Shown: piece after piece, positions 7,472-16,503 of the stretch | Layout: each line of letters starts with the position of its first letter | Numbering within the stretch: the stretch's first letter is position 1 | Source: an uncultured Shewanella sp. | GTDB taxonomy: Bacteria > Pseudomonadota > Gammaproteobacteria > Enterobacterales > Shewanellaceae | Length of the DNA: 39,690 nt | NCBI RefSeq assembly: GCF_947501225.1 | Contig: NZ_CANMUW010000025.1 | Span: 1 to 39,690 of the forward strand | Direction: 5' to 3' | Position numbers and translations under genes: made by a program | The notes under the pieces: generated by a model | Database searches by the model: none | What the model was told of the DNA's origin: nothing | The model's input: only the letters and a program-made list of their open reading frames with translations

Positions 7472-10400
7472 TTAGGCTTTCTCAACACGCACAGGCACAC
7501 CGTGACGGCAGTTAGCGCCGGTCCAGTAGTCGTTGAGCATGCTCGCCTTGGTATTACGGGTCGGATCTGACGGTATCATCTGGTTGATCGCGACACCGCC
7601 CGCACGCTCCTGAAGACCCGGTACCGACTTGCCGTTGATGACCCGGTTATCGGCACCGAACCCTTGTGAGTGCCCAAAGCCGTGGGAGACACATACCGCG
7701 CCCTTAGCTACACCCGAGTCGGTCTGCAACAGACCAACGGCAGGCTTACCGTTTGCCGTTATCAGCTTCACGCTATCGCCGTCGTTTAAGCCCTGCTCAC
7801 CAGCCGTCTCCTGGTTCATATAGACATAGTTAGTCGGGCTGATCTCGGCAATACGCTTATAGGCTACCGCGTAGTTAGAGCGCACTGTCGCCTTGTAGCT
7901 TGAGAACAACAGAGGGTACTCAGACTTGGGCCAATGGCTTTCCCAGGTATCTCCATTCCAGAACTTATGTTCCTGATAGGTGATAGTGCCGGGGTAACGC
8001 TCTCCGGAATAGGCGTGGCGCAGGTGAGTAACGGCTTCGTGATAGATCTGCAGACACTTAGCTCCCGCACCCTTGATGAAATCACCGTCATAGCGATCAT
8101 CCGCCACATAGTAACCGCCTCGTGACAGTAGCGCCTCGACCTGACGCGTTTCGGTTGGGGTTAATCTCGAAGTCAGCGGTTTCATCGCGTAGTCCAGCCC
8201 CGCCCACTCTCTGTCCTCGGCCGTGACCTCAGGCAAGCCTTCACATTGAGCCGCCACGTTAGCCAGATATTTAGCATGCCAATCTTCGAAACATAGCAGG
8301 TCGGCCTGATGGCCGTCTGCATGAGCGATGGCCCCTTTACCGAAACCGGGTAGCTTCATCTCCAGGGCGATATCGATCAACAGCTGCTCCATACACACAT
8401 GCTGACCACGTTCATTTTTAACCGTTCTCGGTGTCACCATTGGCGATGCGGCGACGATGCCCAGCATATGTGAGCCCCACATACGATCGGCCGCATACTC
8501 CTCCAGCATAGAACGATCCGGAATGAAATAGTCCGCATAGCGGTTGGTTTCATTCATATGGCAATCGATACCGACAATAAGCGGCAGACGCTTAGGATCT
8601 GAGATACTCGCAACCACCTCCTGACTGATCGAGGCCGCACTGTATAGGAAGTTGTTGCGCCAGTTGAACAGCACTTTGGCACGATAGGGGTCGGCGTTGG
8701 CATGGCTGGTCCACTGCTCAGCTGCATTCATGGCCGGAAGCATCTCATTCCATGGCGTGCTGGCCGGGTAGGGATTTTGTCCCTTGGCAACCTTCTGTTT
8801 ATATTCGGTTGAAGACTCGTAGGCACCATCTCGGCAAGCGTTGACTACGCCATCTAAGCTGACACCATCGGCAATATTGGCCAGATCGTAGCGCCCCTCC
8901 ATGCCGCCGATAGGTCCGTTGCCATAGCTCGCGCCGCCTTTGGCGTCGTGTGAACCGACTAAGGTATTCAATGTTGCCCAGATCCACCCCATCACGAAAC
9001 CGTCAGAGGAGTTAGTACCGCCGTTACCCGCGATGCAGGCCTTGCGACCATAATGACCCAGGTCTTTCGCGACCTGGCGCATATCTTCAATACTGATCCC
9101 CGATTGCTCGGCATAGACCTTCATGCTGGTGCGCTGTGCTTCCTCTTTAAGCAGAGAGAGGGAGGAGACCAGCTTAACCTTGCGGCCTTTGCTGTCTTTA
9201 ACAAGCTTACTGACAAACAGCTCAGCCTTGTCGCCCGACTCGGCGGAAACTAAGGTCTGACTGCCCGACTTGATGATTAGCGCTTCATCGCCACCAAGGC
9301 CGAAATCAGCAGCCTTAGCAAAGCCTTTGTAGTTAGGGTGCTTAGGATCCATCACCACCAAGTGACCGGCATTGGTATAGTTAAGCTCGCCCGCTGCCTT
9401 AGCCGCCTTCTCACTTGCCCCTTCGAGGTGAACCTTATTGAACCAACCCTCTTCGAGCATGGTACGTATAACGCCGAAGGAGAATGCCGCATCCTGACCC
9501 GGTTTAACCGCTAACCACCTGGCGTTGGTATCTGCAGCCACTGTGGTACGCAGCAGTGGATCGACGCACACATATTTGAACTTTCGATCGACCCGGCTAT
9601 CGGCAAGGCCTCGGCCGACACGGTTAAGGCTGGCACCCGATGATCCGGGGCTGGTCCCCATGAAGAGGCCATATTCGACATTTTCCCAGTCCACATCGTT
9701 GAGCCACTCTTCGAAATCAGGCGACATTCCTAAGGCATAGCCGGTCGCCTGCGCCGCGCCACAATAGGCGTGTTTGGTGCCTAGGTTGCTGGTCCCCCAT
9801 GCCTGCTGCATAAAGCGTGCATAGAAGCTGCCGCGCAATGTATCTTCGGCGCAGAAGGTTGCAAACAGGTGGTTAGCCGCCGTGCCAAACTCAGGGAATC
9901 CGGGTTTTGCCTGCTTATCGAGCTGTCGAATCGTCCGTAAGCCCTCAACGTGGCCTTCACCAAACAGATCGCCACCATTTACGATCTCTGACAATGCCTG
10001 CTCGTAGCTGATGGTGACCCACTTGCCTTCACCACGCTTGCCTGCACGTTTAAGCACTTGCGTCACACGACGCTCATCATCGACCGAATCGGCACAACTT
10101 GCACCTTTGGCACAAGTGGTAGCACGGTTTTCAAGTCCGGCTTCACCGGCCAGAGCGATATAACTCTCCTTTACAGGAGTATCGATCGGCATCGGAGAGC
10201 CTGAGTTGTTCTCACAAAAGGGGTTTCCGCCTACCTTCAAAACCTTGTCGCTCTTCTCATCTATGCGTACCCGCAGGCCACAGATGTTGTAGCAGCTAAA
10301 GCAGCGTGAATAGGCGGTACGAATACCAGGCGTTCTCTGCCACTGTCCATCACTACCACGCTGACACTCAGGAGGGATCGGGTGACCAAAATGGGCCACA

Positions 10401-10513
10401 TCCTGGCTACGTACGGGTCCACCGGTGTGGCCTTTATCGCCACAGGCTACTGTCGCAGCACCGGCAACAGAAACGATACCCGCCCGGGTTAAAAATTTAC
10501 GTCTGTCCATCAT
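7472..10513 (-). CDS. ttrA: TtrA-like tetrathionate reductase-family molybdoenzyme, catalytic subunit
   Basis: 1013 residues, the usual TtrA length. A TAT signal (DRRKFLTRAG) predicts export of the folded protein; TVAC at 21-24 might be a lipobox. The [4Fe-4S] ligands are Cys71-x2-Cys74-x3-Cys78 and Cys134. Family landmarks are GKRGEGKW, EIVNGGDLFGEGHVEGLR, HAYCG (Cys251, likely molybdenum ligand), WENVEYGLFMGTSP and the C-terminal SHGFGHSQGFGA and NDYWTGANCRHGVPVR. These match tetrathionate reductase A more than PsrA or ArrA. It would bind bis-MGD and reduce a sulfur oxyanion or similar acceptor, fed by the Fe-S subunit encoded six bases upstream. No ttrC membrane anchor and no ttrRS are near, so true tetrathionate activity is an inference. 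AGGAG precedes the paired ATG codons. Confidence 0.82.
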   Translation of the reverse strand: MMDRRKFLTRAGIVSVAGAATVACGDKGHTGGPVRSQDVAHFGHPIPPECQRGSDGQWQRTPGIRTAYSRCFSCYNICGLRVRIDEKSDKVLKVGGNPFCENNSGSPMPIDTPVKESYIALAGEAGLENRATTCAKGASCADSVDDERRVTQVLKRAGKRGEGKWVTISYEQALSEIVNGGDLFGEGHVEGLRTIRQLDKQAKPGFPEFGTAANHLFATFCAEDTLRGSFYARFMQQAWGTSNLGTKHAYCGAAQATGYALGMSPDFEEWLNDVDWENVEYGLFMGTSPGSSGASLNRVGRGLADSRVDRKFKYVCVDPLLRTTVAADTNARWLAVKPGQDAAFSFGVIRTMLEEGWFNKVHLEGASEKAAKAAGELNYTNAGHLVVMDPKHPNYKGFAKAADFGLGGDEALIIKSGSQTLVSAESGDKAELFVSKLVKDSKGRKVKLVSSLSLLKEEAQRTSMKVYAEQSGISIEDMRQVAKDLGHYGRKACIAGNGGTNSSDGFVMGWIWATLNTLVGSHDAKGGASYGNGPIGGMEGRYDLANIADGVSLDGVVNACRDGAYESSTEYKQKVAKGQNPYPASTPWNEMLPAMNAAEQWTSHANADPYRAKVLFNWRNNFLYSAASISQEVVASISDPKRLPLIVGIDCHMNETNRYADYFIPDRSMLEEYAADRMWGSHMLGIVAASPMVTPRTVKNERGQHVCMEQLLIDIALEMKLPGFGKGAIAHADGHQADLLCFEDWHAKYLANVAAQCEGLPEVTAEDREWAGLDYAMKPLTSRLTPTETRQVEALLSRGGYYVADDRYDGDFIKGAGAKCLQIYHEAVTHLRHAYSGERYPGTITYQEHKFWNGDTWESHWPKSEYPLLFSSYKATVRSNYAVAYKRIAEISPTNYVYMNQETAGEQGLNDGDSVKLITANGKPAVGLLQTDSGVAKGAVCVSHGFGHSQGFGADNRVINGKSVPGLQERAGGVAINQMIPSDPTRNTKASMLNDYWTGANCRHGVPVRVEKA

Positions 10514-10519
10514 CTGCTC

Positions 10520-11215
10520 CTAGCGTTGCCATTCGAGGAAGTTAAGCGACAAGATCTCTTGATCATCTGCCTGCTCGGGTAAACCGATATAAAAAATATT
10601 AGGCTGAGTGCCTGACTCAGAGAGCATGGCATACACCTTATTGTCTCTGACTAACTGAGAGACCTTACTCTCTGGGTCATTGAGATCGCCGAAGCTTCTG
10701 GCCTCACCGATACAGGTCTCTACGCATGCCGGAAGCAGACCCGCCGACACACGATGAATGCAGAAGTTACATTTTTCAGGCGGCGTTTCTAAGGTTTCAT
10801 CTTTGCGCCTTGCGCCATATGGACAGGCATCGACACAGAGCTGGCAGTGGATACACTCTTCGTGATCGATAACCACGATGCCATCCTCTTCACGTTTATA
10901 GGTCGCCTCGACAGGACAGACATATACGCAGGCAGGGTTATCGCATTGATTACACTGATTAGGTACAGCCAGCGTCGCAAAGCTATCACCCTGCTCGATG
11001 CAAGCTTGACTGACACGGGTTCTCCCCCGCCCGGCCTCGGTTTGGTTTTCCATGGCACAGGATACGGTGCAAGATAAACAGCCGGTACAGCGGCGCACAT
11101 CGAACACCATGGCCAAGCGTTTTCCTGGAGTCTTAGCCTGCAGCTGTGCACTAGGTACGATTGCAAGCATGGCGCCGCCGGCCGCCATTTTTAATATGGA
11201 ACGTCTATCTAACAT
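10520..11215 (-). CDS. ttrB: TtrB-like four-cluster Fe-S electron-transfer subunit
   Basis: 231 residues with an N-terminal TAT-type signal (DRRSILKMAAGG to QLQAKT). Sixteen cysteines fall into four ferredoxin-type groups: 43/46/49/53, 88/91/96/100, 121/124/127/131 and 149/152/164/168, which is the DmsB/TtrB/NrfC pattern of four [4Fe-4S] clusters. It should shuttle electrons between a quinol-oxidising membrane subunit and the molybdoenzyme. It is the first gene of a two-gene minus-strand operon, with six bases to the catalytic gene. The normal third subunit (NrfD/TtrC type) is missing; either another anchor in the genome serves, or the cytochrome b at 16.5 kb does. Confidence 0.82.
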   Translation of the reverse strand: MLDRRSILKMAAGGAMLAIVPSAQLQAKTPGKRLAMVFDVRRCTGCLSCTVSCAMENQTEAGRGRTRVSQACIEQGDSFATLAVPNQCNQCDNPACVYVCPVEATYKREEDGIVVIDHEECIHCQLCVDACPYGARRKDETLETPPEKCNFCIHRVSAGLLPACVETCIGEARSFGDLNDPESKVSQLVRDNKVYAMLSESGTQPNIFYIGLPEQADDQEILSLNFLEWQR

Positions 11216-11749
11216 ACATTTTCCTTAAATATGAGAGTTAAAGCATCAGCCTTTACTCCATACATTTATAGAAGTCTTATTATTAAAATACACGCAACCA
11301 GAATTAATATATAACACAAGCGACATTTAAAGAGTCACAATTAAATAAAGATCACATTTAAAAAATAAATCAAAATACTTTGAAATAAAAACAGTATAAG
11401 ATTTTTATAAAATAAAGAGCTATTCCTGCTTCATATCACATCTAAAAAATAAATATAAAAAAAGTGAAATTTTTTCAAAGTTAACATTTCTGCAGCATAT
11501 TTAACCATGCGGAGCAAAGGTGTATTTATCGATTTAAAACAGTAGGATAGACTTATATGACACCTTCGTACCAGAAATTTTCAATCTTTACAAACAACGA
11601 GTTACAAACATCCAGGAATTAAGCTGTAAATATCGACATCTGAATTTTGCAATTATTAATAACTGCAATTCGGGAGTTGTATCAAAGTTCTAAAAATACC
11701 CATATTAAAAGTGTGACATATAACACTGAATACTATCCAACATATATAG
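11216..11749. promoter_or_regulatory. Long AT-rich divergent regulatory region
   Basis: 534 bases between the ttrBA-like operon (minus) and the LysR gene (plus). It is very AT-rich at 11280-11480. Candidate half-sites include TGTGA at 11712-11716 followed by ACACT at 11723-11727, and two TGTGA half-sites read on the minus strand in 11331-11360. None reaches a full CRP or FNR consensus. No coding frame or strong hairpin is visible. Confidence 0.4.
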
Positions 11750-11785
11750 ATGATACTCACACCAACAAATAACAAGCCATGCACG

Positions 11786-12754
11786 ATGAATAAAATTGAT
11801 CAACTCAACTACAATCAATTAAAAGTATTTATTGCTATATACGAGCATGGACAAAGTCACCAAGCTGCAAATGAATTAGGAATGACAGCTTCCGGAGTAA
11901 GTAGAACATTAAAAATATTGCGAGATATATTTAAAGACTCTCTATTTATCCGCCGCACTTCTGGTTTTATCGCCACAGAGAAAACCCACCAATTAATTCC
12001 AATGGCGAAGGCTCTGGTTGCACAATATCAAAAGATTGAGGCACAGCACTCGGTCTTTACTCCTGCCGAATCAGGAGGTCAGTATACCATCCACGCTTAC
12101 GATGAGTTCGTCTATGCCGTTCAAAAAGTAATACGCAATGACATTCTAGTGGAAGCACCAAACCTGCGCTTCGATGTTCGTGTGCTCACCCATGATTGCA
12201 GCACCGAACTTGCCAATGGCGATATGGATTTTGTGGTGGTCTATGAAGGCTTCAACGGCAAGAACCTCAACTACGAGATGTTCGCCGAAACCGACAGCCT
12301 ATACCTCCTGGTGAACAACGAGCATCCCATTCTCACTCAGGAGCTCACCCTGGAAAATATCTCCAACTACTCCTGTCTCGAGATCGATAATTATGACGAC
12401 CTGAGCAGCCCCTTGCTGGTAAATCTATGCCGGGAGAAGGGAGTATCTCAGATGGAGGTGGAAGGTTACACCGACAGCCTGGCTTCAGCCATCAGACTCC
12501 TCAGCGAGTCAAATGCCATCACCTTGAGCTGCAACCAGTTTACCCGTCAGTTCGTCAAGATGATCCCCAGGATCCAATGCCTGAAACTGCCGGAGGAGCT
12601 GGCCCTGCAGTGCCGTATCCGCCGCCGGGAAAACCGTGAAATTGGCAACTACGTCCTGTTCGGTGACACCAATAATTCCGCCGCCTTCAACTGGGTCAAG
12701 TCGAAGCTGATCTGCGGCCTGGAGAGAGAGTGGCGACTCGCAAGTGAAGAGTAA
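11786..12754 (+). CDS. LysR-family transcriptional regulator
   Basis: A LysR-type protein of about 322 residues. The N-terminal winged helix-turn-helix is clear (DQLNYNQLKVFIAIYEHGQSHQAANELGM, then ASGVSRTLKIL), followed by an effector-binding domain with the type 2 periplasmic fold. I choose ATG 11786 because MNKIDQLNYNQL gives the normal LysR N-terminus; ATG 11750 would add 12 residues, and neither has a good ribosome site. It lies between two divergently placed molybdoenzyme clusters, so it plausibly controls one or both. The 5' half is AT-rich and the 3' half GC-richer, a change in composition within the gene. Confidence 0.85.
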   Translation: MNKIDQLNYNQLKVFIAIYEHGQSHQAANELGMTASGVSRTLKILRDIFKDSLFIRRTSGFIATEKTHQLIPMAKALVAQYQKIEAQHSVFTPAESGGQYTIHAYDEFVYAVQKVIRNDILVEAPNLRFDVRVLTHDCSTELANGDMDFVVVYEGFNGKNLNYEMFAETDSLYLLVNNEHPILTQELTLENISNYSCLEIDNYDDLSSPLLVNLCREKGVSQMEVEGYTDSLASAIRLLSESNAITLSCNQFTRQFVKMIPRIQCLKLPEELALQCRIRRRENREIGNYVLFGDTNNSAAFNWVKSKLICGLEREWRLASEE

Positions 12755-13014
12755 CTGATTTAACTACGCCGAGGAAAAAGTCCGGTCTCCCTGCAAGTTG
12801 ACCGCTTTTATTTTCCCGCAATTCCACTTTAACAAGGAGCTTTAAAATATAAACACACAGATGTGAGCAAGAAATGTGAGCAGTAAAAAGCAGGAGATGG
12901 TACCTGAAAGCTATGCCTAAAGCCGGTACCACACACTGCTTAAATTATAAAAAATGATCGAACTTTGCAGATGAAAATAAGTAGTGGAAAACACTACCAA
13001 GATGGGGAACACAT
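12755..13014. promoter_or_regulatory. Leader region of the second molybdoenzyme operon
   Basis: It contains a direct repeat of ATGTGAGCA (12861-12869 and 12874-12882, 13-bp step), two GGTACC palindromes (12899-12904, 12925-12930) and a small hairpin GTAGTG/CACTAC (12981-12997) just before the GGGGA ribosome site. The direct repeat is the best candidate for a regulator site. Confidence 0.4.
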
Positions 13015-15216
13015 ATGAAGATTAACAGACGCACATTCCTGCAGGGAGTCGGAGCCAGCTCCGTTGTTGGCTCCCTGTCAGGCTTGATGCCTGGCATTGC
13101 CAATGCAAATGAACGCGGCGCTGCACCGGATAAGTTACTCAAGCGAGAGGGTGAAATTAAATATCACACCTGTGCCCGTAACTGTGCCGATCGCTGTCTA
13201 TTGAAGTTCAGCGTACAGAACGGCCGTATGACCTACGTTCAGGGTGCCGATGAGCAGGAAAAAACCGGCTCATCTCCCTGTGTGAAGGGTCATACCTATG
13301 TACAGTATACCTATGCAGCCGACCGTATCCTGCATCCAATGGAGCGAGTGGGTAAGAAGGGCGAAGGCAAATGGCGTCGTATCTCATGGGATGAAGCCTA
13401 TGCAAAGATCACCTCTAAGCTAAAAGGGATCGTTGCCGAACACGGCCCTGAAGCGGTACTACCTTATAGCTACTCTGGCCACGAAGGCATGATCGGTAAA
13501 TATGGCGGACCTTGTCGTTTCTTCAATAAATTAGGGGCAACTAAACTGGATCGTCTGGTGTGTGTATTCGCCGCCTATGAGGGTCTTAAATCTGTTACGG
13601 GTACCTGGCGCGGGCCGGATCCGGAAGACAACATCTACACCAACTGCTACATCGCCTGGGGACAGAACGAAACCGCCACTAACGTACACGGTATCAAGTA
13701 CATTAACCGTGCCCGTGACCGTGGCGCTAAGTTACTCGTGGTTAACCCAATTCGTACTCCACTAGCCTCACAGGCAGATATCTGGCTACAGCCTAAGCCA
13801 AGTACAGATACTCACCTGGCCAGCGGTATCATGAAGTATCTGGTCGAGAAAGACTTGGTTGATCATGAGTTTATCAAGAGAAGCACACTAGGCTATGACG
13901 AGCTGGTCAAGCGCCTCGATGAGATCAGCTATGATGAGATCGAGAAAGTTACCGGTGTCCCAAGAGAGAAGATGTTCAGATTTGCCAAGGTCTACGGTGA
14001 ATCAGAACTCTCTGTACTGCGTCTGGGCTATGGCATGCAGCGTAACTATAACGGTGCCCGTATGACTCGTGCTATCGCCATGATGCACGCCATCGCAGGT
14101 CAGTTCGAGAAGGTAGGTAACGGCTTTGTTTACGATAACGTCCAAGCCGATGATGGTATGAACTACCCCAAAGGTACCGCATCTCACCTGCGAACCGATG
14201 ATCATGTTCAGCATGTGAATATGACAGAGATCGCTAAGGCGATTCACCCGACTAACCCTACAGCCTATGGTAAGCCAATCAAGCCTATCAAGGCAGTGAT
14301 CAACTACAATGGTAACTTCGTAGCGGTAGCACCGGATTCTAACGCCTGTCGTCGCGGGGTAATGCGTGATGACCTATTCCTGGTCGTTCACGACTTCCTG
14401 ATGACGGATACCGCAGAGCTGGCCGATATTATCGTCCCTGCCGCAACACAGTTTGAGTCTGATGACTACTGCCCGGATTACAACTGCTACTACCAGCAGA
14501 TCTGTGAAAAAGTGATTGAGCCTCTGGGCGAATCTAAAGACAACTGGACCTTCTTCAAAGAACTTGCTCAGCATATGGGCTTCGATGACCCTGAGTTTAA
14601 GGTCGATCACGAACAGATCTTACGTGATTTCCTCGATACCGATGATTACGCCTATGAAGGTATCACTTACGAGAAGATCGCCCGCGAGAAGTTCGTTAAG
14701 GTGAACGTGCCTAAGCCATTCTTTGGCGATGGTAAGTACATGACAGAAAGCGGCAAGATTGAGCTCTATTCAGACTACATGAAAAAGCACGGCTTCGACC
14801 CTGTGATCGACTTAGGTCTGCCGGAAGATGACATGATCCCTGAGGAGAAGAAACTGCCTTTCCGCATGCTATCTCCTGCGATCCCTCAGCGCGCTAACAG
14901 CTCGTTCTACAACGTGAAGTATATGCGTAACTTCCCGGCCTACTTCGCTAAGATCAATACCGAAGATGCCAAAGAGTTAGGCATTAAGAACAACGACAGA
15001 GTCAGACTAAGCAACCACAGAGGTGAGGCATTCTTTATCGCTCAGGTTTCCAGTCAGGTGGGTCGTGGCACCCTGATGGCACCGAAGAACAACTGGCGCC
15101 GTATGGACCCGCAAGGGAAAGACAGCTGTACCAACAACCTCACCACCGACAGATTAACCGATATGGGCGGCTGCTCTGCCTACCATTCGACTAATGTCGC
15201 GCTAGAAAAAGCCTAA
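13015..15216 (+). CDS. Periplasmic molybdopterin oxidoreductase, Cys-ligated, substrate unknown
   Basis: 733 residues of the DMSO reductase superfamily. The TAT signal is NRRTFLQGVG. The [4Fe-4S] ligands are Cys53-x3-Cys57-x3-Cys61 and Cys89. Aligning RLVCVFAAYEGL with the selenocysteine segment of formate dehydrogenase H puts Cys183 at the molybdenum-ligand position. DMSO/TMAO reductases have Ser there, and formate dehydrogenases have Cys or Sec followed by His; here Val follows, so neither role is favoured. Further landmarks are WGQNETATNVHG and the C-terminal molydop-binding domain (DRVRLSNHRGEAF). It heads a tight operon with an Fe-S subunit, a chaperone and a cytochrome b, which indicates quinone-linked respiration in the periplasm. 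A sulfur compound or other small oxyanion is a guess only. Confidence 0.88.
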   Translation: MKINRRTFLQGVGASSVVGSLSGLMPGIANANERGAAPDKLLKREGEIKYHTCARNCADRCLLKFSVQNGRMTYVQGADEQEKTGSSPCVKGHTYVQYTYAADRILHPMERVGKKGEGKWRRISWDEAYAKITSKLKGIVAEHGPEAVLPYSYSGHEGMIGKYGGPCRFFNKLGATKLDRLVCVFAAYEGLKSVTGTWRGPDPEDNIYTNCYIAWGQNETATNVHGIKYINRARDRGAKLLVVNPIRTPLASQADIWLQPKPSTDTHLASGIMKYLVEKDLVDHEFIKRSTLGYDELVKRLDEISYDEIEKVTGVPREKMFRFAKVYGESELSVLRLGYGMQRNYNGARMTRAIAMMHAIAGQFEKVGNGFVYDNVQADDGMNYPKGTASHLRTDDHVQHVNMTEIAKAIHPTNPTAYGKPIKPIKAVINYNGNFVAVAPDSNACRRGVMRDDLFLVVHDFLMTDTAELADIIVPAATQFESDDYCPDYNCYYQQICEKVIEPLGESKDNWTFFKELAQHMGFDDPEFKVDHEQILRDFLDTDDYAYEGITYEKIAREKFVKVNVPKPFFGDGKYMTESGKIELYSDYMKKHGFDPVIDLGLPEDDMIPEEKKLPFRMLSPAIPQRANSSFYNVKYMRNFPAYFAKINTEDAKELGIKNNDRVRLSNHRGEAFFIAQVSSQVGRGTLMAPKNNWRRMDPQGKDSCTNNLTTDRLTDMGGCSAYHSTNVALEKA

Positions 15217-15223
15217 GGAGTAA

Positions 15224-15772
15224 ATGATGACTATGAACAAAAGAGTAGGCTTTGTCTTCAGACAAGAGAACTGTGTCGGTTGTGGTGCCTGTACTGTAGC
15301 CTGCCAGATCCACAACGAGCTGCCTGAGAACCACAGATTCCGTAAGGTCGATCGCTATGAAGTTGAACGCGAAGATGGTGCCATCGATGTTTGGCTGTCT
15401 CACTCATGCATGCACTGTGAAAACCCGGCCTGTTTGATGGTCTGCCCGGCCAAGGCATATCACGTCAGAGACGATGGTATCGTCGTTCTGGACCGCGAGA
15501 AATGTACCGGCTGCGGACTTTGTGCCAGCGCCTGTCCATATTCTGCCGTCAGCATCCGTGAAGACGATGGTAAGGCCGACAAGTGCAACATGTGTGTCGA
15601 ACTTCTCGATCGCGGCATGAAGCCTGCGTGTGTCGCTGGGTGTCCTGTCCAGTGTATTGAAACAGGCAACATCGATGAGGTGCTGAAGAGGCCTTCGGCC
15701 AGCAAAGAGGGTGTCGGTTACGGCGATTGCATCACGAAACCTAACATGGTGATTATTAAGGAACGCGCATAA
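15224..15772 (+). CDS. DmsB-type four-cluster Fe-S subunit
   Basis: 182 residues with four cysteine groups: CVGCGACTVAC, CMHCENPACLMVC, CTGCGLCASAC and CNMC...CVAGC, which bind four [4Fe-4S] clusters. It has no signal peptide of its own, as is usual for DmsB/PhsB-type partners that are exported bound to the TAT-tagged catalytic subunit. It starts seven bases after the molybdoenzyme stop with AAGGAG before it, and its stop overlaps the start of the chaperone gene. It should pass electrons from the cytochrome b subunit to the catalytic subunit. Confidence 0.9.
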   Translation: MMTMNKRVGFVFRQENCVGCGACTVACQIHNELPENHRFRKVDRYEVEREDGAIDVWLSHSCMHCENPACLMVCPAKAYHVRDDGIVVLDREKCTGCGLCASACPYSAVSIREDDGKADKCNMCVELLDRGMKPACVAGCPVQCIETGNIDEVLKRPSASKEGVGYGDCITKPNMVIIKERA

Positions 15773-16359
15773 TGACAACGCAATATGGTCCGGTGGCAAT
15801 GGCTTACTTTGCCTATAAATCGATGATTTTCACCCCCTCAGGGACTGAGGCGTTAACCGGCATGATCGCATATCTCGAAGCGAATCGCCCTGACAGCCCT
15901 TTGCTCACAGAGGCGAAGAGATTTATCGATGACCCATCGGAACTGGAGTTTGACTTCAACCGCATGTGTATCGGTCCATATAAGCTTCTGGTTGCTCCCT
16001 ACGAGGGCGTTTATCGTAGCGGCAGCCATGTCATAAACACAGAGGAAACCGTCAGAGTCGCCGAGTTTTATCAGCAGATTGGCCTGATCATCGATGAAAA
16101 ATTCAATGAACCGGCCGACTTTATCGGTAACGAACTCGAGTTTCTCTACTGTGTTCACGCTTTAGCGAGTGAGCAGAAAGCGGCAGATAATATCGAAGCC
16201 TTCGAGGAGCTGACGGCCATGGCCGATGAGTTTCTCACCAAGCATCTCGGCACCTGGATAACCCCCTTCTGTGAAGGGGTCAAAACCCATGCCCAGCAAG
16301 CTTTTTGGCGCGAATTTGCTACCGAACTGCACCTTTTTATCACACAGCAAATGCAGTGA
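15772..16359 (+). CDS. TorD/DmsD-family molybdoenzyme maturation chaperone
   Basis: 195 residues, all-helical, cytoplasmic. It fits the TorD family through EFDFNRMCIGPYKLLVAPYEGVYRS, the ETVRVAEFYQQIGL helix, the PADFIGNELEFLYCVHAL motif and FLTKHLGTWITPF. Such chaperones bind the twin-arginine signal and hold the apo-enzyme until molybdenum cofactor is inserted. The start ATG overlaps the stop of the Fe-S gene (TAATG), so translation is coupled. Its client is most likely the 733-residue molybdoenzyme of the same operon. Confidence 0.88.
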   Translation: MTTQYGPVAMAYFAYKSMIFTPSGTEALTGMIAYLEANRPDSPLLTEAKRFIDDPSELEFDFNRMCIGPYKLLVAPYEGVYRSGSHVINTEETVRVAEFYQQIGLIIDEKFNEPADFIGNELEFLYCVHALASEQKAADNIEAFEELTAMADEFLTKHLGTWITPFCEGVKTHAQQAFWREFATELHLFITQQMQ

Positions 16360-16360
16360 T

Positions 16361-16489
16361 GCGTTGACGCTAATTTGAAATAAGTCAACGCACTATGTAC
16401 CAAGTAAAACGGCAATATCCGTCGATACCTGAATCTACAATCCCCTCAGGTATTTGGCGGGTAGCGCCAAATAGGCGACCATAAGTCGC
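16361..16489 (+). other. Cluster of three stem-loops between chaperone and cytochrome b genes
   Basis: There are three perfect inverted repeats in a row: GCGTTGAC/GTCAACGC (16361-16391, 15-nt loop), TATTTGGCG/CGCCAAATA (16451-16473, 5-nt loop) and GCGAC/GTCGC (16475-16489). The last ends just before the AAGGAG of the cytochrome gene. There is no T-tract, so these are more likely mRNA processing or stability elements that set subunit ratios than terminators. Confidence 0.6.
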
Positions 16490-16503
16490 TAAAGGAGTAA
16501 TGA

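Noticed and set aside
7304..7570. Plus-strand frame of 88 codons overlapping the end of the ttrA-like gene
   Set aside because: It is antisense to the molybdoenzyme and contains the 12-bp stem-loop; there is no domain signal.
11712..11727. CRP-like site TGTGA-N6-ACACT before the LysR gene
   Set aside because: The right half matches the consensus poorly; it is listed only as a weak half-site within the region.
13015..15216. Formate dehydrogenase or DMSO reductase as the name of the second molybdoenzyme
   Set aside because: The residue after the Cys at the molybdenum position is Val, not His, and the ligand is not Ser, so neither name is supported despite the FdnI-like subunit.
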